From Paguma larvata (taxonomy: Eukaryota; Chordata; Mammalia; Carnivora; Viverridae): a DNA stretch of 64,000 nt. Below are positions 38,401 to 50,676 of the stretch, piece by piece. The notes under the pieces are model-generated. The model saw only the letters and a program-made list of their open reading frames with translations. It was not told the DNA's origin and searched no databases. The translations under genes and the position numbers were made by a program. Position 1 is the first letter of the stretch, and every line of letters begins with the position of its first letter. Location: NCBI GenBank assembly GCA_030068075.1, contig CM057841.1:6891565-6955564 (forward strand), read 5' to 3'.

Positions 38401-39079
38401 AAGAGAGTTCTGAAAAGGGAGAGAAAACAATGACCATAGCCCATCTTTGCCATCTATATCATTTTGCTTTTATAGATCAGGTAATTCCGAAAAAGTACAA
38501 AAGATATATACAGTCCTTGTCCTTCCAACAGTCATACAGTCAGCCAGATGAGTGGATTCAGTGAACACTAAAATACAAGTGTACAGAGGAAATAATTTTC
38601 ATTATAACAATAAAGTATTAGTACTGCGTTTACTCTGTAAACAAAGTGGCTTAAAAGATCATCTTATGCTTTCCTTAAGGGATATTTCAACTATCTTTGG
38701 AAACATTTAATATTTAAAGGAAGTTTTGTTTTTGTGTTTTTGTTTTTTAGTGCAAAATATTCCAGGTTTACCTTACGCTTTCTATATCCCAGTCCTGAAA
38801 TCATTCCTTTCTCTAGGCACCCTTGGGTCCTGGTAGGAGGAAAGGAAAAGATTTAGAAAACAAGTTACAGACTCTTGGGATATTAACTGGTACTGTCATT
38901 TCCTTACTGCTAGGTCCTCCCAGAACTATGAAAAAAAAAAACCCAGTTACATATATTTGTATACCCTTATGCATTTCTCTATTTTACATGTATATAAAAC
39001 TTTGGTTTCATATGGATAACTGTAATTCTAAGGCAACTACACAAGATTCAACATAACCTTTCTCTTTTCCTTGGAATTA
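35441..39079. other. Mostly unique sequence
   Basis: About 3.6 kb with one MIR relic (36265-36370) and an acaaacaaacaaac scrap near 37265. The frames at 37625-37948 (107 codons) and its antisense have no recognisable domain. Confidence 0.45.
36265..36370 (+). repeat. MIR SINE remnant
   Basis: The segment 'cttcaaatcctggttt' followed by 'acttactagttaggtgactt' matches the core of the MIR SINE in the forward direction. Confidence 0.62.
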
Positions 39080-39150
39080 TTCCTGATATTACAGATGGAG
39101 AGAATGAGGTTTTGGGAGATTATCCAAGGTTACATAGCTTGTAAGAGCTC
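39080..39150 (-). repeat. MIR SINE remnant
   Basis: 'attacagatggagagaatga' and 'ccaaggttacatagcttgta' form the reverse-strand MIR core. Confidence 0.6.
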
Positions 39151-39162
39151 TTAACCACTTTA

Positions 39163-39375
39163 AATGTTTATATAAATGTTTATATTTGAGAGAGATAGAG
39201 AGACAGAGTGCAAGTAGGGGAATGGCAGAGAGAGAGGGAGACACAGAATCTGAAGCAGGCTCCAGGCTCTGAGCTGTCAGCAGAGAACATCGCAGGACTC
39301 GAACCCAGGAACCACGAGATCATGACCTGAGCTGAAGTCAGACACTGAAGCAACTAAGTCACCCAGGTGCCCCTG
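39163..39375 (-). mobile_element. Carnivore tRNA-derived SINE
   Basis: Reverse-strand SINE, more diverged than most here. Duplication ttaaccacttta at 39151-39162 and 39376-39387. Confidence 0.92.
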
Positions 39376-39387
39376 TTAACCACTTTA

Positions 39388-40368
39388 GAAACAGAAACAG
39401 TCCTCTGAAAACTCTGTCTCTAAATCATTTTGTGGAATTCAATAAGTGGCTTTGGGATCCCAAATCTAAATAGACAGAAAAGTTGCCCAGTGGAAAACAC
39501 AAAGTCCTATTCCAGTTCAGCTCTGTTTTTATAACTGCAGAGATCAAGTAAGTTTGTTCACCTTCAACAACCTGCAGTCTGTTAGTTCCAGAAAGTGTAC
39601 CTAAGTGTAATGGTGCCATATTGCCATTGCAGGAAAAACAGAGGACAAAGAAGATAAACTAGTGTTTCCTTTGACTTCAACAGTAAAATTTGCATGGAAT
39701 AGAACTACACACTTGAAGAAGAAAAAAAAACAACTGTAGTCCTACATTTGAGCTCTTTGTGATCCATACCTCTCTTTTCTTTTCAGATTTCAGAAAACCA
39801 TCTCCAGTCAAATAAGAATACTAAAAAGCTGTCAACAATACCCATACTCATCTGAGTCCTTTGACCTTATGTTCATAAATTACCACTTACATGTTTCCTC
39901 TATGCTTTGGTCTTTATTCTTGGAATCATTTGAAGATTTATAAACTAGTAAATAATATCCCTTTAATTATTTTGTAATGCTTTTAGAATGTGGCTTAATA
40001 ATTCAAGAAATGTTTTGCCAATTAAAGATGATAATTTTTATAGGAAAAAGACATCTAAAATTACATTATTTACTCAAGTGTATGCACAAATATAAAGTTT
40101 AATATACATATCGTAAACCATAGATCACATATGGCATAACTGATACTTCATGTAATTGAGGGAGCAATCCCAAATTAATTACTGATCAAAATAACTTCTA
40201 TGAGCAGCAGTAATTCATTAAGTTATTCCTTTCTATTTATAGCATGATTCAATTTGATACACTTATATCATTTGAGGGAAAAAAAAGTCCTTTCTGTCTT
40301 TTAAAAATTGGTAGGTATTAATAAGTACTTACTTTCACTGTTCAATCCATTCAAGAGATAGTTTAAAT
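39388..40368. other. Unique AT-rich sequence
   Basis: No recognised repeat or gene in about 980 bases. Confidence 0.5.
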
Positions 40369-40599
40369 AAAAACACAATTTTTTAAAATAATTTATTGTC
40401 AATTTGGTTTCCATTCAACACCCCTGTGATAATCCCAACAAGTGCCCTCCTCTGTCCCCATCACCCACTCTCCCCCCTCCCACACCCCCCTCTCCCCTCA
40501 GTTTGTTCTTAATCTTTGAGAGTCTCCCATGTTATGTCTTCCTTCCTCTCTGTGGCTTTTTTTCCCCTTCCTTCCCCTCTTCCCCTCCCTGGTTTTCTA

Positions 40600-43500
40600 T
40601 TAGGTCTCCCAAAGCCTACCTATGCATGGGAATATATGGCATCTGTCTTTCTCTGCCTGACTTATTTCACTGAGCATAATATCCTCCAGTTCCATCCAGT
40701 TGCCACACATGACCAGATTTCATTCTTTCTCATTGCTGCATAGTATTCCATTGTATATATATATATCACAGCTTCTTTATCCATTCGTCAGTTGATGGAC
40801 ACTTAATCTCTTTCCATGATTTGGCTATTGTTGAAAGTGCTGCTATGAACATCAGGGTACACGTGCCCCTATGAATCTGCACTCCTGTATCTCTGGGGTA
40901 GATTCCTAACAGTGCTATTGCTGGGTCATAGGTAAATCTATTTTCATTTTTTTGAGGAACCTCCACACAGTTCTCCAGAGTGGCTGCACCAGTTCGCATT
41001 CCCACCAACAGTGCAAGAGGGTGCCTGTTTCTCCACATCCTCTCCAGCATCTCTAGTTTCCTGATTTGTTCCTTTTAGCCACTCTGACTGGTGTGAAGTG
41101 GTATCTCAGTGTGGTTTTGATTTGTATTTCCCTGATGATGAGTGACATTGAGCATCGTTTCATATGTCTGTTGGCCATTTGGATGTCTTCTTTGGAGAAG
41201 TGTTTATTCATATCTTTTGCCCATTTCTTCACTGGATTATTCATTTTCGGGTGTGGAGTTTGGTAAATTCTTTGTAGATTTTAGATACTGGTCCGTTATC
41301 TGGTATGTCATTTGCGATTATCTTTTCCCATTCTGTTGGCTGCCTATCAGTTTTGTTGGTTGTTTCTTTTGCCATGCAGAAGCTTTTTATCTTGATGAGG
41401 TCCCAGTAGTTCATTTTTGCTTTTAATTCCCTTGCCTTTGGAGATGTGTCGAGTAAGAAATTGGTGCGTCTTAGGTCAAAGAGGCTTTTTCCTGCTTTCT
41501 CCTCTAGGATTTGGATGGCTTCCTGTCTCACATTCAGATCCTTTATCCATTTAGAGTTTATTTTTGTGAGTGGTGTAAGGAAGTGGTCTAGTTTCATTCT
41601 TTTGCATGTTGCAGTCCAGTTCTCCCAGCATCATTTATTAAAGAGGCTGTCTTTTTTTCCATCGGGTACTCTTTCCTGCTTTGTCAAAGATTAATTGGCC
41701 ATATACTTGCGGGTCCATTTCTGAGTTTTCTATTCTATTCCATTCGTCTATGTGTCTGTTTTTGTGCCAATACCATACAGTCTTGATGACTACCGCTTTG
41801 TAGTAGAGGTTAAAGTCTGGAATTGTGATGCCTCCTGCCTTGGTTTTATTCTTTAGTATTACTTTGGCTATTCGGGGTCTTTTGTGGTTCCGTACACATT
41901 TTAGGATTGTTTGCTCTAGCTTTGAGAAGAATGCTGGTGCAATTTTGATTGGGATTGCATTGAATGTATAGATTGCTTTGGGTAGTATTGCCATTTTAAT
42001 GATATTTATTCTTCCAATCCATGAGCACGGGATGTTTTTCCATTTCCTTGTGTCTTCCTCAGTTTCCTTCATAAGTTTTTTATAGTTTTCAGTGTAGAGA
42101 TCTTTCACATCTTTGGTTCCTAAGTATTTTATGGTTTTTGGTGCAATTGTGAAAGGGATTAGCTTCTTTATTTCTCTTTCTGCTGCTTCATTGATGGTGT
42201 ATATGAATGCCACCAATTTCTGTACATTGATTTTGTACCCTGCAACTTTGCTGAATTCATGGGTCAGTTCTAGCAGGCTTTTGGTGGATTCTGTCGGGTT
42301 TTCCAAGTAAAGTATCATGTCATCTGCAAAGAGTGAGAGTTTGACTTCCTCCTTGCCAATCTTGATGCCTTTTATTCTGTTTTCTTGTCTGATTGCTGAT
42401 GCTAGGACTTCCAACACTATGTTAAATAGCGGTGACGAGAGTGGACACCCCTGTCATGTTCCTGATCTCAGGGGGAAGGCTCTCAATTTCTCCCCATTGA
42501 GGATGATATTAGCTGTGGGCTTTTCATATATGGCTTTTATGATGTTTAAGTATGTTCCTTCTATCCCAACTTTCTCGAGGGTTTTTATTAAGAAAGGATG
42601 CTGTATTTTGTCAAATGCTTTTTCTGCATCAATTGACAGGATCATATGGTTCTTATCTTCTCTTTTGTTAATGTGATGTATCACGTTGATTGATTTGCGA
42701 ATATTGAACCAGCCCTGCAACCCAGGGATGAATCCTACTTGATCATGGTGAATAATTCTTTTTATATGCTGTTGGATTCGATTTGCTAGTATCTTGTTGA
42801 GAATTTGTGCATCCACATTCATCAGGGATATTGGCCTGTAATTCTCTTTCTTTGCTGGGTCTTTGTCTGGCTTGGGAATCAGTGTGATGCTGGCTTCATA
42901 GAATGAGTCTGGGAGTGTTCCTTCCATTTCAATTTTCTGGAACAGCTTGAGGAGGATAGGAATTAACTCTGTTTTAAATGTCTGGTAAAATTCCGCAGGG
43001 AAGCCATCTGGTCCAGGGCTTTTATTTGATGGGAGATTTTTGATAACTGATTCTATTTCTTTACTAGTTATGGGTCTGTTCAGATTTTCTATTTCTTCCC
43101 GTTTGAGTTTTGGTAGCATGTGTCTGTTTAGAAATTTGTCCATTTCTTCCAGGTTGCTGAGTTTGGTGGCATATAATTTTTCATAGTATTCTCTGACGAT
43201 TGCTTGTATTTCTGAGGGATTGGTTGTAATTTCTCCCTTTTCATTCATGATTTTATCTATTTGGGTTCTCTCTCTTTTCTTTTTGAGAAGCCTGGCTAGC
43301 GGTTTGTCTATTTTGTTTATTCTTTCAAAGAACCAGCTCTTGGTTTCATTGATCTGTTCCATTACTTTTTCTGTTTCCATATGATTAATTTGTGCCCTGA
43401 TCTTTGTAATTTCTCTCTTTCTGCTGGGTTTGGGTTGTTTTAGTTGTTCTGCTTCTAGTTCTTTTAGGCGTGCTGTTAGGATTTGTGTTATTGATTTTTC

Positions 43501-44444
43501 TTGTTTCTTCAGGTGGGCCTGGATTGCAATATATTTCCCTCTCAGGACTGCCTTTGCCGCATCCCAGAGTGTTTGGATTGTTGTATTTTCATTTTCATTC
43601 GTTTCCATATATTTTTTAATTTCTTCTTTGATTGCTTGGTTGACCCACTCGTCTTTTAGTAGGTTACTCCTTAGCCTCCATGTTTTTGGATATTTTCCAG
43701 GCTTTCTCCTGTGGTTAATTTCAAGTTTCAAAGCATTGTGGTCTGACAAAGTGCACGGTATGACCTCGATTCTATTATATTTATTAGAGCTTCCCTGTGG
43801 CCCAGAATGTGGTCTATCTTGGAAAATGTACCGTGTGCAGTTGAGAAGAATGTAAATTCCTTTGCTTCTGGATGAAGTACCCTGAAGATGTCTATTAGGC
43901 CCATCTGTTCCAATGTGTCGTTCAGGGCCATTGTTTCTTTGGTGATTTTCTGTTTTGTGGATCTGTCCAGTGCTGAGAGTGGAGTGTTAAGGTCCCCTAC
44001 TATTAGGGCATGTTTATCGATAAGGTTGCTTATGTTTGTAATTAGTTGTTTTACAAATTTGGGTGCCCCCGAATTCGGCGCGCAGATATTTATAATTGTT
44101 AGCTCTTCCTGCTGGATGGTCCCTGTGATTATTATATAATGTCCTTCTTCATCTCTTATTACATCGTTCATTTTAACGTCTAGTTTGTCTGTTATAAGTG
44201 TGGCTACTCTGGCTTTCTTCTGACTTCCAGTAGCATGATAGATAGTTCTCCATCCCCTCACTTTCAATCTGAAGGTGTCCTCAGGTCTAAAATGAGTCTC
44301 TTGAAGACAGCAAATAGATGGGTCTTGTTTTTTAATCCATTCTGTTACCCTGTGTTTTTCGATTGGAGCATTTAGTGCATTTACATTCACTGTTAATATT
44401 GAAAAATAGGGGCTTATACTCACTGTATTATCTGTAGGTTTCAT
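40600..44444 (-). pseudogene. L1-C ORF2 (endonuclease-reverse transcriptase), broken
   Basis: Starts MKPTDNTVSISP, 47 bases after the end of ORF1. The endonuclease motifs [15 protein letters not shown] and SKIDHIL are intact. A 1-base loss near 43785 shifts the frame. The reverse transcriptase then runs from SDHNALKLE to an opal stop at 42454-42456 (SGT then stop), the same substitution as in L1-A. FADDMILY follows the stop. Further damage includes a small deletion around 42108, a Trp-to-stop change near 41632 and shifts near 41240 and 41050. The natural stop is at 40600-40602 after GRLWET. Confidence 0.92.
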
Positions 44445-44491
44445 ATTTGTAAGGCTGTCTCTGGTAGTTTGTGTTCTTTGCAACCTTTCCT

Positions 44492-45384
44492 TCATAGGGT
44501 GCCCCTCAGGATCTCTTGTAATGCTGGTTTACTTGTGATGAATTCCTTCAGTTTTTGTTTGTTGGGAAAAACCTTGGTCTCTCCTTCTATTCTGAATGAC
44601 AGGCTAGCTGGATACAGAATTCTTGATTGCATATCCTTCCTGCTCATCACACTGATGATATCCTGCCATTCCTTTCTAGCTTGCCATGTTTCTGTAGATA
44701 AGTCTGCTACTATCCTTATGTGTCTGCCCTTGTATGTTAAGTCCCTTTTGTCCCTAGCTGCTTTCAGGATTCTCTCCCTGCCTTTATATTTTGCCAGCTT
44801 CACTATGATCGGTCGTGCATAAGGTCTCTTCAAGTTACGTCTGAGGGGAGTTCTCTGTGCCTCTTGAATTTCTGTGCCCATTTCCTTCCTCATGTCAGGG
44901 AAGTTCTCAGTAATGATTTGTTCAAATACCCCTTCGACTCCTTTCTCTTTCTCTTCTTCCTCTGGAATTCCTATGATACAGATATTGTTTCGTTTGAGTG
45001 CATCGCTCAACTCTCAAATTCTCCTTTCCTGTTCCTGGATCAGCTTCTCTCTCTTTTTATCTGCTTCCTCTTTTTCTATAATTTTATCTTCTAATGCACT
45101 AAGTCTCTCTTCTGCCTCTTCAATCCGTGCTGTAGCTGCTTCCAATTTGCCTTGTATTTCATCCAAGGCCTTTTTTAATTCTTCCTGACCGTTTTTAAGT
45201 CCTTGAACTCTGCCACGCGGGACCCCATGCATTCATCAATGCTTTTTTCAAGCTCAGCTATTAGTTTTATGATTATCATTCTATATTAATGTTCTGTTAT
45301 GTTGCTTATATCTGTTTTCATCAATTCTTGAGCTGTCACTACTTCCTGTAGATTTTTTTGAGGAGAATTCTTCTGTTTCATCAT
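44492..45384 (-). pseudogene. L1-C ORF1, broken
   Basis: Starts at the double ATG (MMKQKNSPQKN). A stop follows SNITEH (near 45284), a 1-base loss lies near 45210, and an Arg-to-opal change (cga to tga) is near 45011. The coiled-coil and RRM regions (NNICIIGIPEEEE) and the C-terminal domain (ILKAARDKRDLTYKG) are readable in three separate stretches. The natural end is at 44492-44494. Confidence 0.9.
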
Positions 45385-45584
45385 TTTGGGTAGATGTGCT
45401 TTGGATTGTTTCTTGAAGTTGCCCTCCTTTACTGCTTCTCCTCGGGTCCTTCCTATTCCTCTCCTTACAGATGTCCCCAAGTTTCCTTCCAGCAAGCTGG
45501 GTTGTGGCCCCTGGGCGCTAACGCCTTTCTGATGGCGCTCAGAGTCCATGCTGGGGCGCTGGTTTGACTCCAAAAACACAATTT

Positions 45585-46215
45585 AAGGTAATCAAAATAA
45601 ACACCAGAAATGCAAATGATTCTGACAAAAACAGATTTATAATGTTTGTCAAAAGTAATACCTTATAAATTGATCATAAAGAAATATCAACTCAGAACCT
45701 TTCCATTTTGGAAGAAGGAGATAAAATTGTACTTATTAAGAAGAAGAGTTATAGCTATTTAGTCAAAAATTGTTAAAATTGACAAGAGAAATGATATTTT
45801 TTTCCTCAAAAATGTAAATGTTCTTAAATACAGATATAACCAATTCATAGGAAACTTGTAAAAGAACTGTTCCCATTAGATAAATAAACTCGTATTTATT
45901 ATATAATATATTCTCTGTATTTGCTGAAGTACAAAATAGAATCAGAGTTGAAACAATATGCATAGTAAATAATTCTAAATCAATATCCCACTGACAAAGT
46001 CCATTACATCTTCTGTTATGATAAGTAAAAGAACTGTAAGTGTGCTTCCCCAGCCCAAGTGGGATCAAGCCTAGGTAGTACTGCTTTTCAGAGAAGAGAC
46101 CAGAAAATTGGGTTAACCCAATGAAAGCCGTTTTCCCCTCTAATCTTGCTGACATTGCTTGGTATCCCTCCTAGAACAAGAATTCCAGAAGTTCGGTCCA
46201 AATATGCAGCATCAA
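45585..46215. other. Unique AT-rich sequence
   Basis: No repeat recognised. A 130-codon minus-strand frame (45763-46155) has several aromatic and Asn-rich stretches but no known domain; treated as chance. Confidence 0.45.
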
Positions 46216-46425
46216 GGGGCACCTGGGCGGCGCAGTCAGTTAAGTGTCTGGCTCTTGGTTTCGGTTCAGGTCATGATCTCATGGCTTGTTGGTTTGAGCC
46301 CTGTATTGGGCTTTGTGCTGGGGGTGGGGAGCCTACTTTGGATTCTCTCTCCCTCTACCCGTTCCCCACTTATGCTCTAAACAAACATTTAAAGATTAAA
46401 ACAAAAACAAAAACAAAAAAACAAA
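46216..46425 (+). mobile_element. Carnivore SINE, older subfamily
   Basis: Head ggggcacctgggcggcgcag with 'ggctcttggtttcggttcag', a variant of the B-box side not seen in the other copies here, and a tail of repeated caaaaa units. No clean target duplication. Confidence 0.88.
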
Positions 46426-47984
46426 ATGTGTAGCATAGAAAGCATGTCCCAAAACCTGGAGATCTAGGCGTTAGAAGGGAAAGTCTACTCACTGCATTAT
46501 CACTTTGATAGTTGCGACTCTCTCCCTTTATTTTAGAATTATGAAATTACTAAGGTAAGAGTTCACAGTGTCTGTTAGGTGGCTGGAGGAAGGGGAAGGA
46601 AGTAACCTCCTTTCCAATAGTATGAATGCTTCATTCCATTGTAGGTCTTGTAGGTTTCAATGAGGTCAGCTTGTTCATCTTACACAGATAGCCCTTTTCC
46701 CACATTTAGACACTAGCCAGGTAAGGGAGGATTCCAGCATCAGAACCAGCCCTGACCTCACTGCACAGGGAGAACTCTGGTTGTTGGTTAGTCCTTACTC
46801 ATCTCACTATTTGCTAGAGGGTCAGAAATCAGAATCCTTCCCTTGAGGCTGAAAATTGCATTCATACCACTCATTTCCTTTGCTCCAAGTAGCAAAAATA
46901 CAGAGGTTTAGGGGCATTAGTCACACTCTGCTTCCTCCCACCAGGTCTGAGTCATTGATGAAAATGCTCAGCCTGACTCCATAGCCCAGAATAGAAAGTT
47001 CTCTCTCGCTGTACCAGGATTAGCTTCTATGGTGGTTTCCTTCGTGGCAAAAGACCATATTGATACACAAGACAAGGAAATTTTTTGTTACCAAGTCACA
47101 AACATTAGATGCTTAAGATTAGCAGACTCCAACATTCACTAGGCTTAGAGAAGCCAGAATCACTTTTAAGTCTCAGTTTTAGCTGTAAAATGGGAATAAT
47201 AATACTTGGTCTCATTATCTCCAAAGATTGTTTTGAGGGAATTAGATAACATGAAGAGATTTCAAAATCGAGATTGAAATAATTTTAGAATTTTATTATC
47301 TTCAAGTCCTTCTATTCTCATATGACAGATATTAATTTTTCAGTTACCAAAAATCTATACTCAATTGGTAAATTGTGTTTAAAATGACTGATGGTGGAAA
47401 GGTTATCACTTTACTTATTACCTAGTGACAAAACACACAGAGAGGCACATAAAAGTTATGTCACATGTTCCAATATTGGTATTAGGTTTGTACCTATCTT
47501 ATCATATTCATCCCTGTCTTTCACAGTGTTGTCTTTCATTTTTCTCCCTTATCCCTTCTTCGTTTTCCCTATTCCAATTAGTACCCACGATATTTTTTAC
47601 CTACACCAAGATCTTCTGTAGAAAGGTATCTTTCCACTGAAAGAATATGATATACTTCAAATTAAATATGGTAACTATTTTCTTTCGTCTATAAACCAGA
47701 TCCACAGAACAAGTCCATATAAACATATTAATTTTTTTTAGTAGAGAAGGAAAGATACACTCTACAAGTTTTATCTAACATCTTACAGAACAATGAAACA
47801 ACTTTCCTGTGAAAGTAAAGATTATTTACCAAGCAACTGGTCCCAAGGTAAAATAAATAGTGTGCATTGGTCCAGTTTATACATGTACAATGCTTGGAAT
47901 GAAGAATATTTCATGATAAGTAAGGTTAACGTTATTAGTGACCTGAAAAGGAGGAGTGTATGTACAGTCATATTTTAATAGAGA
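46426..47984. other. Mostly unique sequence
   Basis: Only a MIR relic (47160-47290) recognised. Short frames at 47391-47640 have no known domain. Confidence 0.45.
47160..47290 (+). repeat. MIR SINE remnant
   Basis: 'tctcagttttagctgtaaaa' followed by 'tgggaataataatac' and 'agattgttttgagggaatta' is the forward 3' half of MIR. Confidence 0.7.
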
Positions 47985-48420
47985 TGGCGAAATACTTGGA
48001 ACTGCCAGGCATAGACAAGGTCAGCATGAAGACACTGACCAAAGCAATCCTCAAAGCAGCAAACCTTGATTCCTCAAGACCTGCTGATACCTGGAGGAGA
48101 CACAGAGTAGCAGCATGAACAAGTCGCGGGCCACCAATGTCCTATTTAGAAGAAGAAATGAACTTCAAAGACATCACTATGAACCTCCCCCAGGAGGATG
48201 GAACAGCTCTGGATTAAGGCATAAGCTGAAGAAGCACAAGTCCTCAGTCTATCTGGACTGCCCTGAAGTCCTGAGGACTTCCCCACAAGCCAGAAATCAA
48301 CCTCAAAATCAGACATAAACTCCTGGGAGGAGCAAGAGGAAAAGCTATGGAGGAAAACAAGAAATTTCCCAGGGCAACTACCCAGATGTGGCAACCAGAC
48401 TTAAAAGAGAGAGACAACTT
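47985..48420 (+). pseudogene. Possible gene relic, source not identified
   Basis: From an ATG near 47983 the sequence reads MAKYLELPGIDKVSMKTL, continuing about 45 codons to a stop. Coding-like stretches then occur in shifted frames (for example NFKDITMNLPQED, and a 67-codon frame at 48115-48318). No introns are evident, but neither a poly(A) tail nor target duplications were found. I cannot name the parent gene. It could be a decayed processed pseudogene or a chance composition. Confidence 0.3.
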
Positions 48421-49016
48421 CAAAGCACAGAAATTTATGACTCTCTCTTTCTTTTTCTTATTTTAATTTAGAATAAGTATAGAAATGTATAAAGGCCAAA
48501 GCCATAGTGATAGCAGTTCAAAATTTATTACATTTACAAATACTAAGAATCTTTTAAGGATTATTTCACATAAACTTTGGGTCTTTACCTATTAGTTCTT
48601 ATTTTTAATATTCTCCAAAACAAAATATTTGAACCAAACTTCTGGTATTGTCTTGTCCCATATATGACACATTTGCTTGTGCTGTGAAATCACATTTTTA
48701 AAATACTGCTATTATCCAAGAAAAGAATCTAACTCACATATCAACTCTTCTAAGAAACACTTACTGAGACTCCAGACAAACTTGACCTTTCTACTCTCTG
48801 GTTTCAGTCTATTGGACTTGCTGTCTATACCATGTTATGCCAACCAACTCTATAACATACTATAGAGAATGGCCACCCACCATCATGTAATTATAAAGAA
48901 AGAGAAATTATTCTGAGGCTAAATTATAAGCAGTGTGAAAAATGTATAGTAAACCTACGCAGATTTGAGGGGAAAATTCAAAATATAGAAAAACTGTGAT
49001 AACCCATGACATACAC
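48421..49016. other. Unique sequence
   Basis: About 600 bases with nothing recognised. Confidence 0.5.
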
Positions 49017-49171
49017 AATAATGAATCTCTCTTTTTTAATGTTTACTTTATTCTTGAGAGAGGGAGAGAGAGCATGAGCAGGGGAGGAGCAGAAAGAGAG
49101 GGAGAAAGAGGATCTGAAGCAGGCTCTGCACTGACAGCAGGGAGCCCAACACAGGGTTTGAACTCACAAAC

Positions 49172-50416
49172 TGTCGGGAGCCATCCTGTGCTCACAGGTT
49201 GAGATGTCTCCCTGTTTGGAAAAGGCAGATGTTGCAAGGTCTCCTGCTGACCAACTGGCACCCAATACTATCGCCTTCTAACAACCTTTCAGGCTTGGAC
49301 TTCTTGAACTGTTCTGGTTGGTCTCAAAGGATAAAATCCCCTTTGGTTTTATGGCATTTGAAAAAAGGAACTTGGAATGTGATGCCTTGATGGATAACAT
49401 CTGAGTGAGAATAACCTGGCCAGAAGTAACCTCAAAGTTGCCTCTTGGGGATAGGTTACACAAATTGATCATACAGAATAGCAGTTATGAGTTGGTTAAA
49501 AATTAGTGTAGCTTATGTAGACGTCAGGCCCCTAATGTGTAAATTCATTCACTCATAAAGAATAGAAACTCAGGATGTGAGGGCGATCTGGCTGCGACAT
49601 CTGTCACCCCATTGATCGCCAGGGTTGATTCGGCTGATGTGGCTGGCTAGGCGGGTGTCCCCTTTCTCCCTCACCGCTCCATGTGCGTCCCTCCCGAAGC
49701 TGCGCGCTCGGTCGAAGAGGACGACCTTCCCCGATAGAGGAGGACCGTTCTTCGGTCAAGGGTATACGAGTAGCTGCGCTCCCCTGCTAGAACCTCCAAA
49801 CAAGCTCTCAAGGTCCATTTGTAGGAGAACGTAGGGTAGTCAAGCTTCCAAGACTCCAGACACATCCAAATGAGGCGCTGCACGTGGCAGTCTGCCTTTC
49901 TTGAAAAAAAAAAAAAAAGAATAGAAACTCAGGGAAGCATTAGAAAATTATATCTCTACCAAGTGAGTTGCACTTTCCCCCTTATGGTTAAGAATGCTGC
50001 ACAGAATGACTCCTAATCTATCTATACATGATTAACATAGGTGTTAAGGCAACAATGTATGTGCCATCTGTTTGCTCAAGATCACCATGACAACCCTGCT
50101 TTCTTCTTAAATAAACATCCTGTTTTCTCCCCCTGCCAAAAATTTACCTAACCCTACTTCAAGAACAGTATACGTTCATTAACTTAGGAATGGAATCTTA
50201 AAAATAGCTAGTTATCAATCTATGCTTACTAACGTAATGTTACAAAAGTACTCTTTGATGTAATGTGATTTACTGCCTTTAAATAAAGACACTGAGATCA
50301 GCGGACAGAGTTGCCTGCCTGGTTCTGGTAACCTCACAGCTCTCTCAAGTCATTCATGGCATCAACACTGTTCATCCTCTGGGGACACCTGAGAGTGCCA
50401 CGGCTGGCCCGTGGCA
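49172..50416 (+). mobile_element. Solo class II ERV LTR inside the SINE
   Basis: Starts tgtcgggagcc and ends gtggca. It is bounded by the 6-bp duplication acaaac (49166-49171 and 50417-50422). About 890 bp remain when the 7SK insertion is removed. It aligns with the LTR at 7879-9181 over both ends ('ggttgagatgtctccctgtt', 'gaatgactcctaatctatct', 'aataaagacactgaga') but lacks ~400 bp present there. Confidence 0.88.
49573..49902 (+). pseudogene. RN7SK: 7SK RNA retrocopy, nearly full length
   Basis: 7SK is the ~332-nt nuclear RNA that holds P-TEFb inactive and so restrains transcription elongation. This copy runs from ggatgtgagggcgatctggc to gcagtctgcctttctt, covering essentially the whole RNA with only about five differences that I can see from the vertebrate sequence as I remember it. 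It carries an A-rich tail (49904-49918) and an 18-bp duplication (aaagaatagaaactcagg) at 49557-49574 and 49916-49933, so it came by L1-type retroposition. The genuine gene uses an upstream polymerase III promoter, which did not travel with it; transcription is unlikely. Confidence 0.95.
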
Positions 50417-50676
50417 ACAAACCATGAGATCATGACCTGAGCTGAAGTCAAACACTCAACTGACTGAACCACTGAGCTACTCCAATAATGAATCTCTCTA
50501 ATGGAGTGAAAATAGTCAAGTTGATAAAAGATGATCTTTTGTCATTTTCAAGTGAAGTAACCCAAGAGTTGTAATATTAGTTAGAGAGGCACCAGAAAAC
50601 CAAAGAAAGGATATTTAAAGGAAGTAACATTCTTCAAACTGAAGAGGTCTGTGGAAAACTCATAATGGAATCTGTG

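Larger units (their letters stand above)
40382..45571 (-). mobile_element. L1-C: long young L1, inverted relative to L1-A
   Basis: Complete 3' UTR, ORF2 and ORF1 on the minus strand, plus about 190 bases of 5' leader that does not match the L1-A 5' UTR. The 13-bp duplication aaaaacacaattt is at 40369-40381 and 45572-45584. Long stretches, especially about 42.0-43.6 kb, are almost identical to L1-A and share its opal stop in ORF2. Both ORFs carry several stops and shifts, so the element is inactive. It lacks the ~310-bp ORF2 deletion of L1-A. Confidence 0.95.
49033..50483 (-). mobile_element. Carnivore SINE, split by a solo LTR
   Basis: Two halves, 49033-49171 and 50423-50483, together make one reverse-strand SINE. 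The SINE's own 16-bp duplication aataatgaatctctct lies at 49017-49032 and 50484-50499, which proves the halves belong together. The right half ends 'ccactgagctactcc'. Confidence 0.93.

Noticed and set aside
45763..46155. 130-codon minus-strand frame in unique DNA
   Set aside because: No domain, no promoter or conservation evidence, AT-rich composition; length is within what chance gives in 64 kb.
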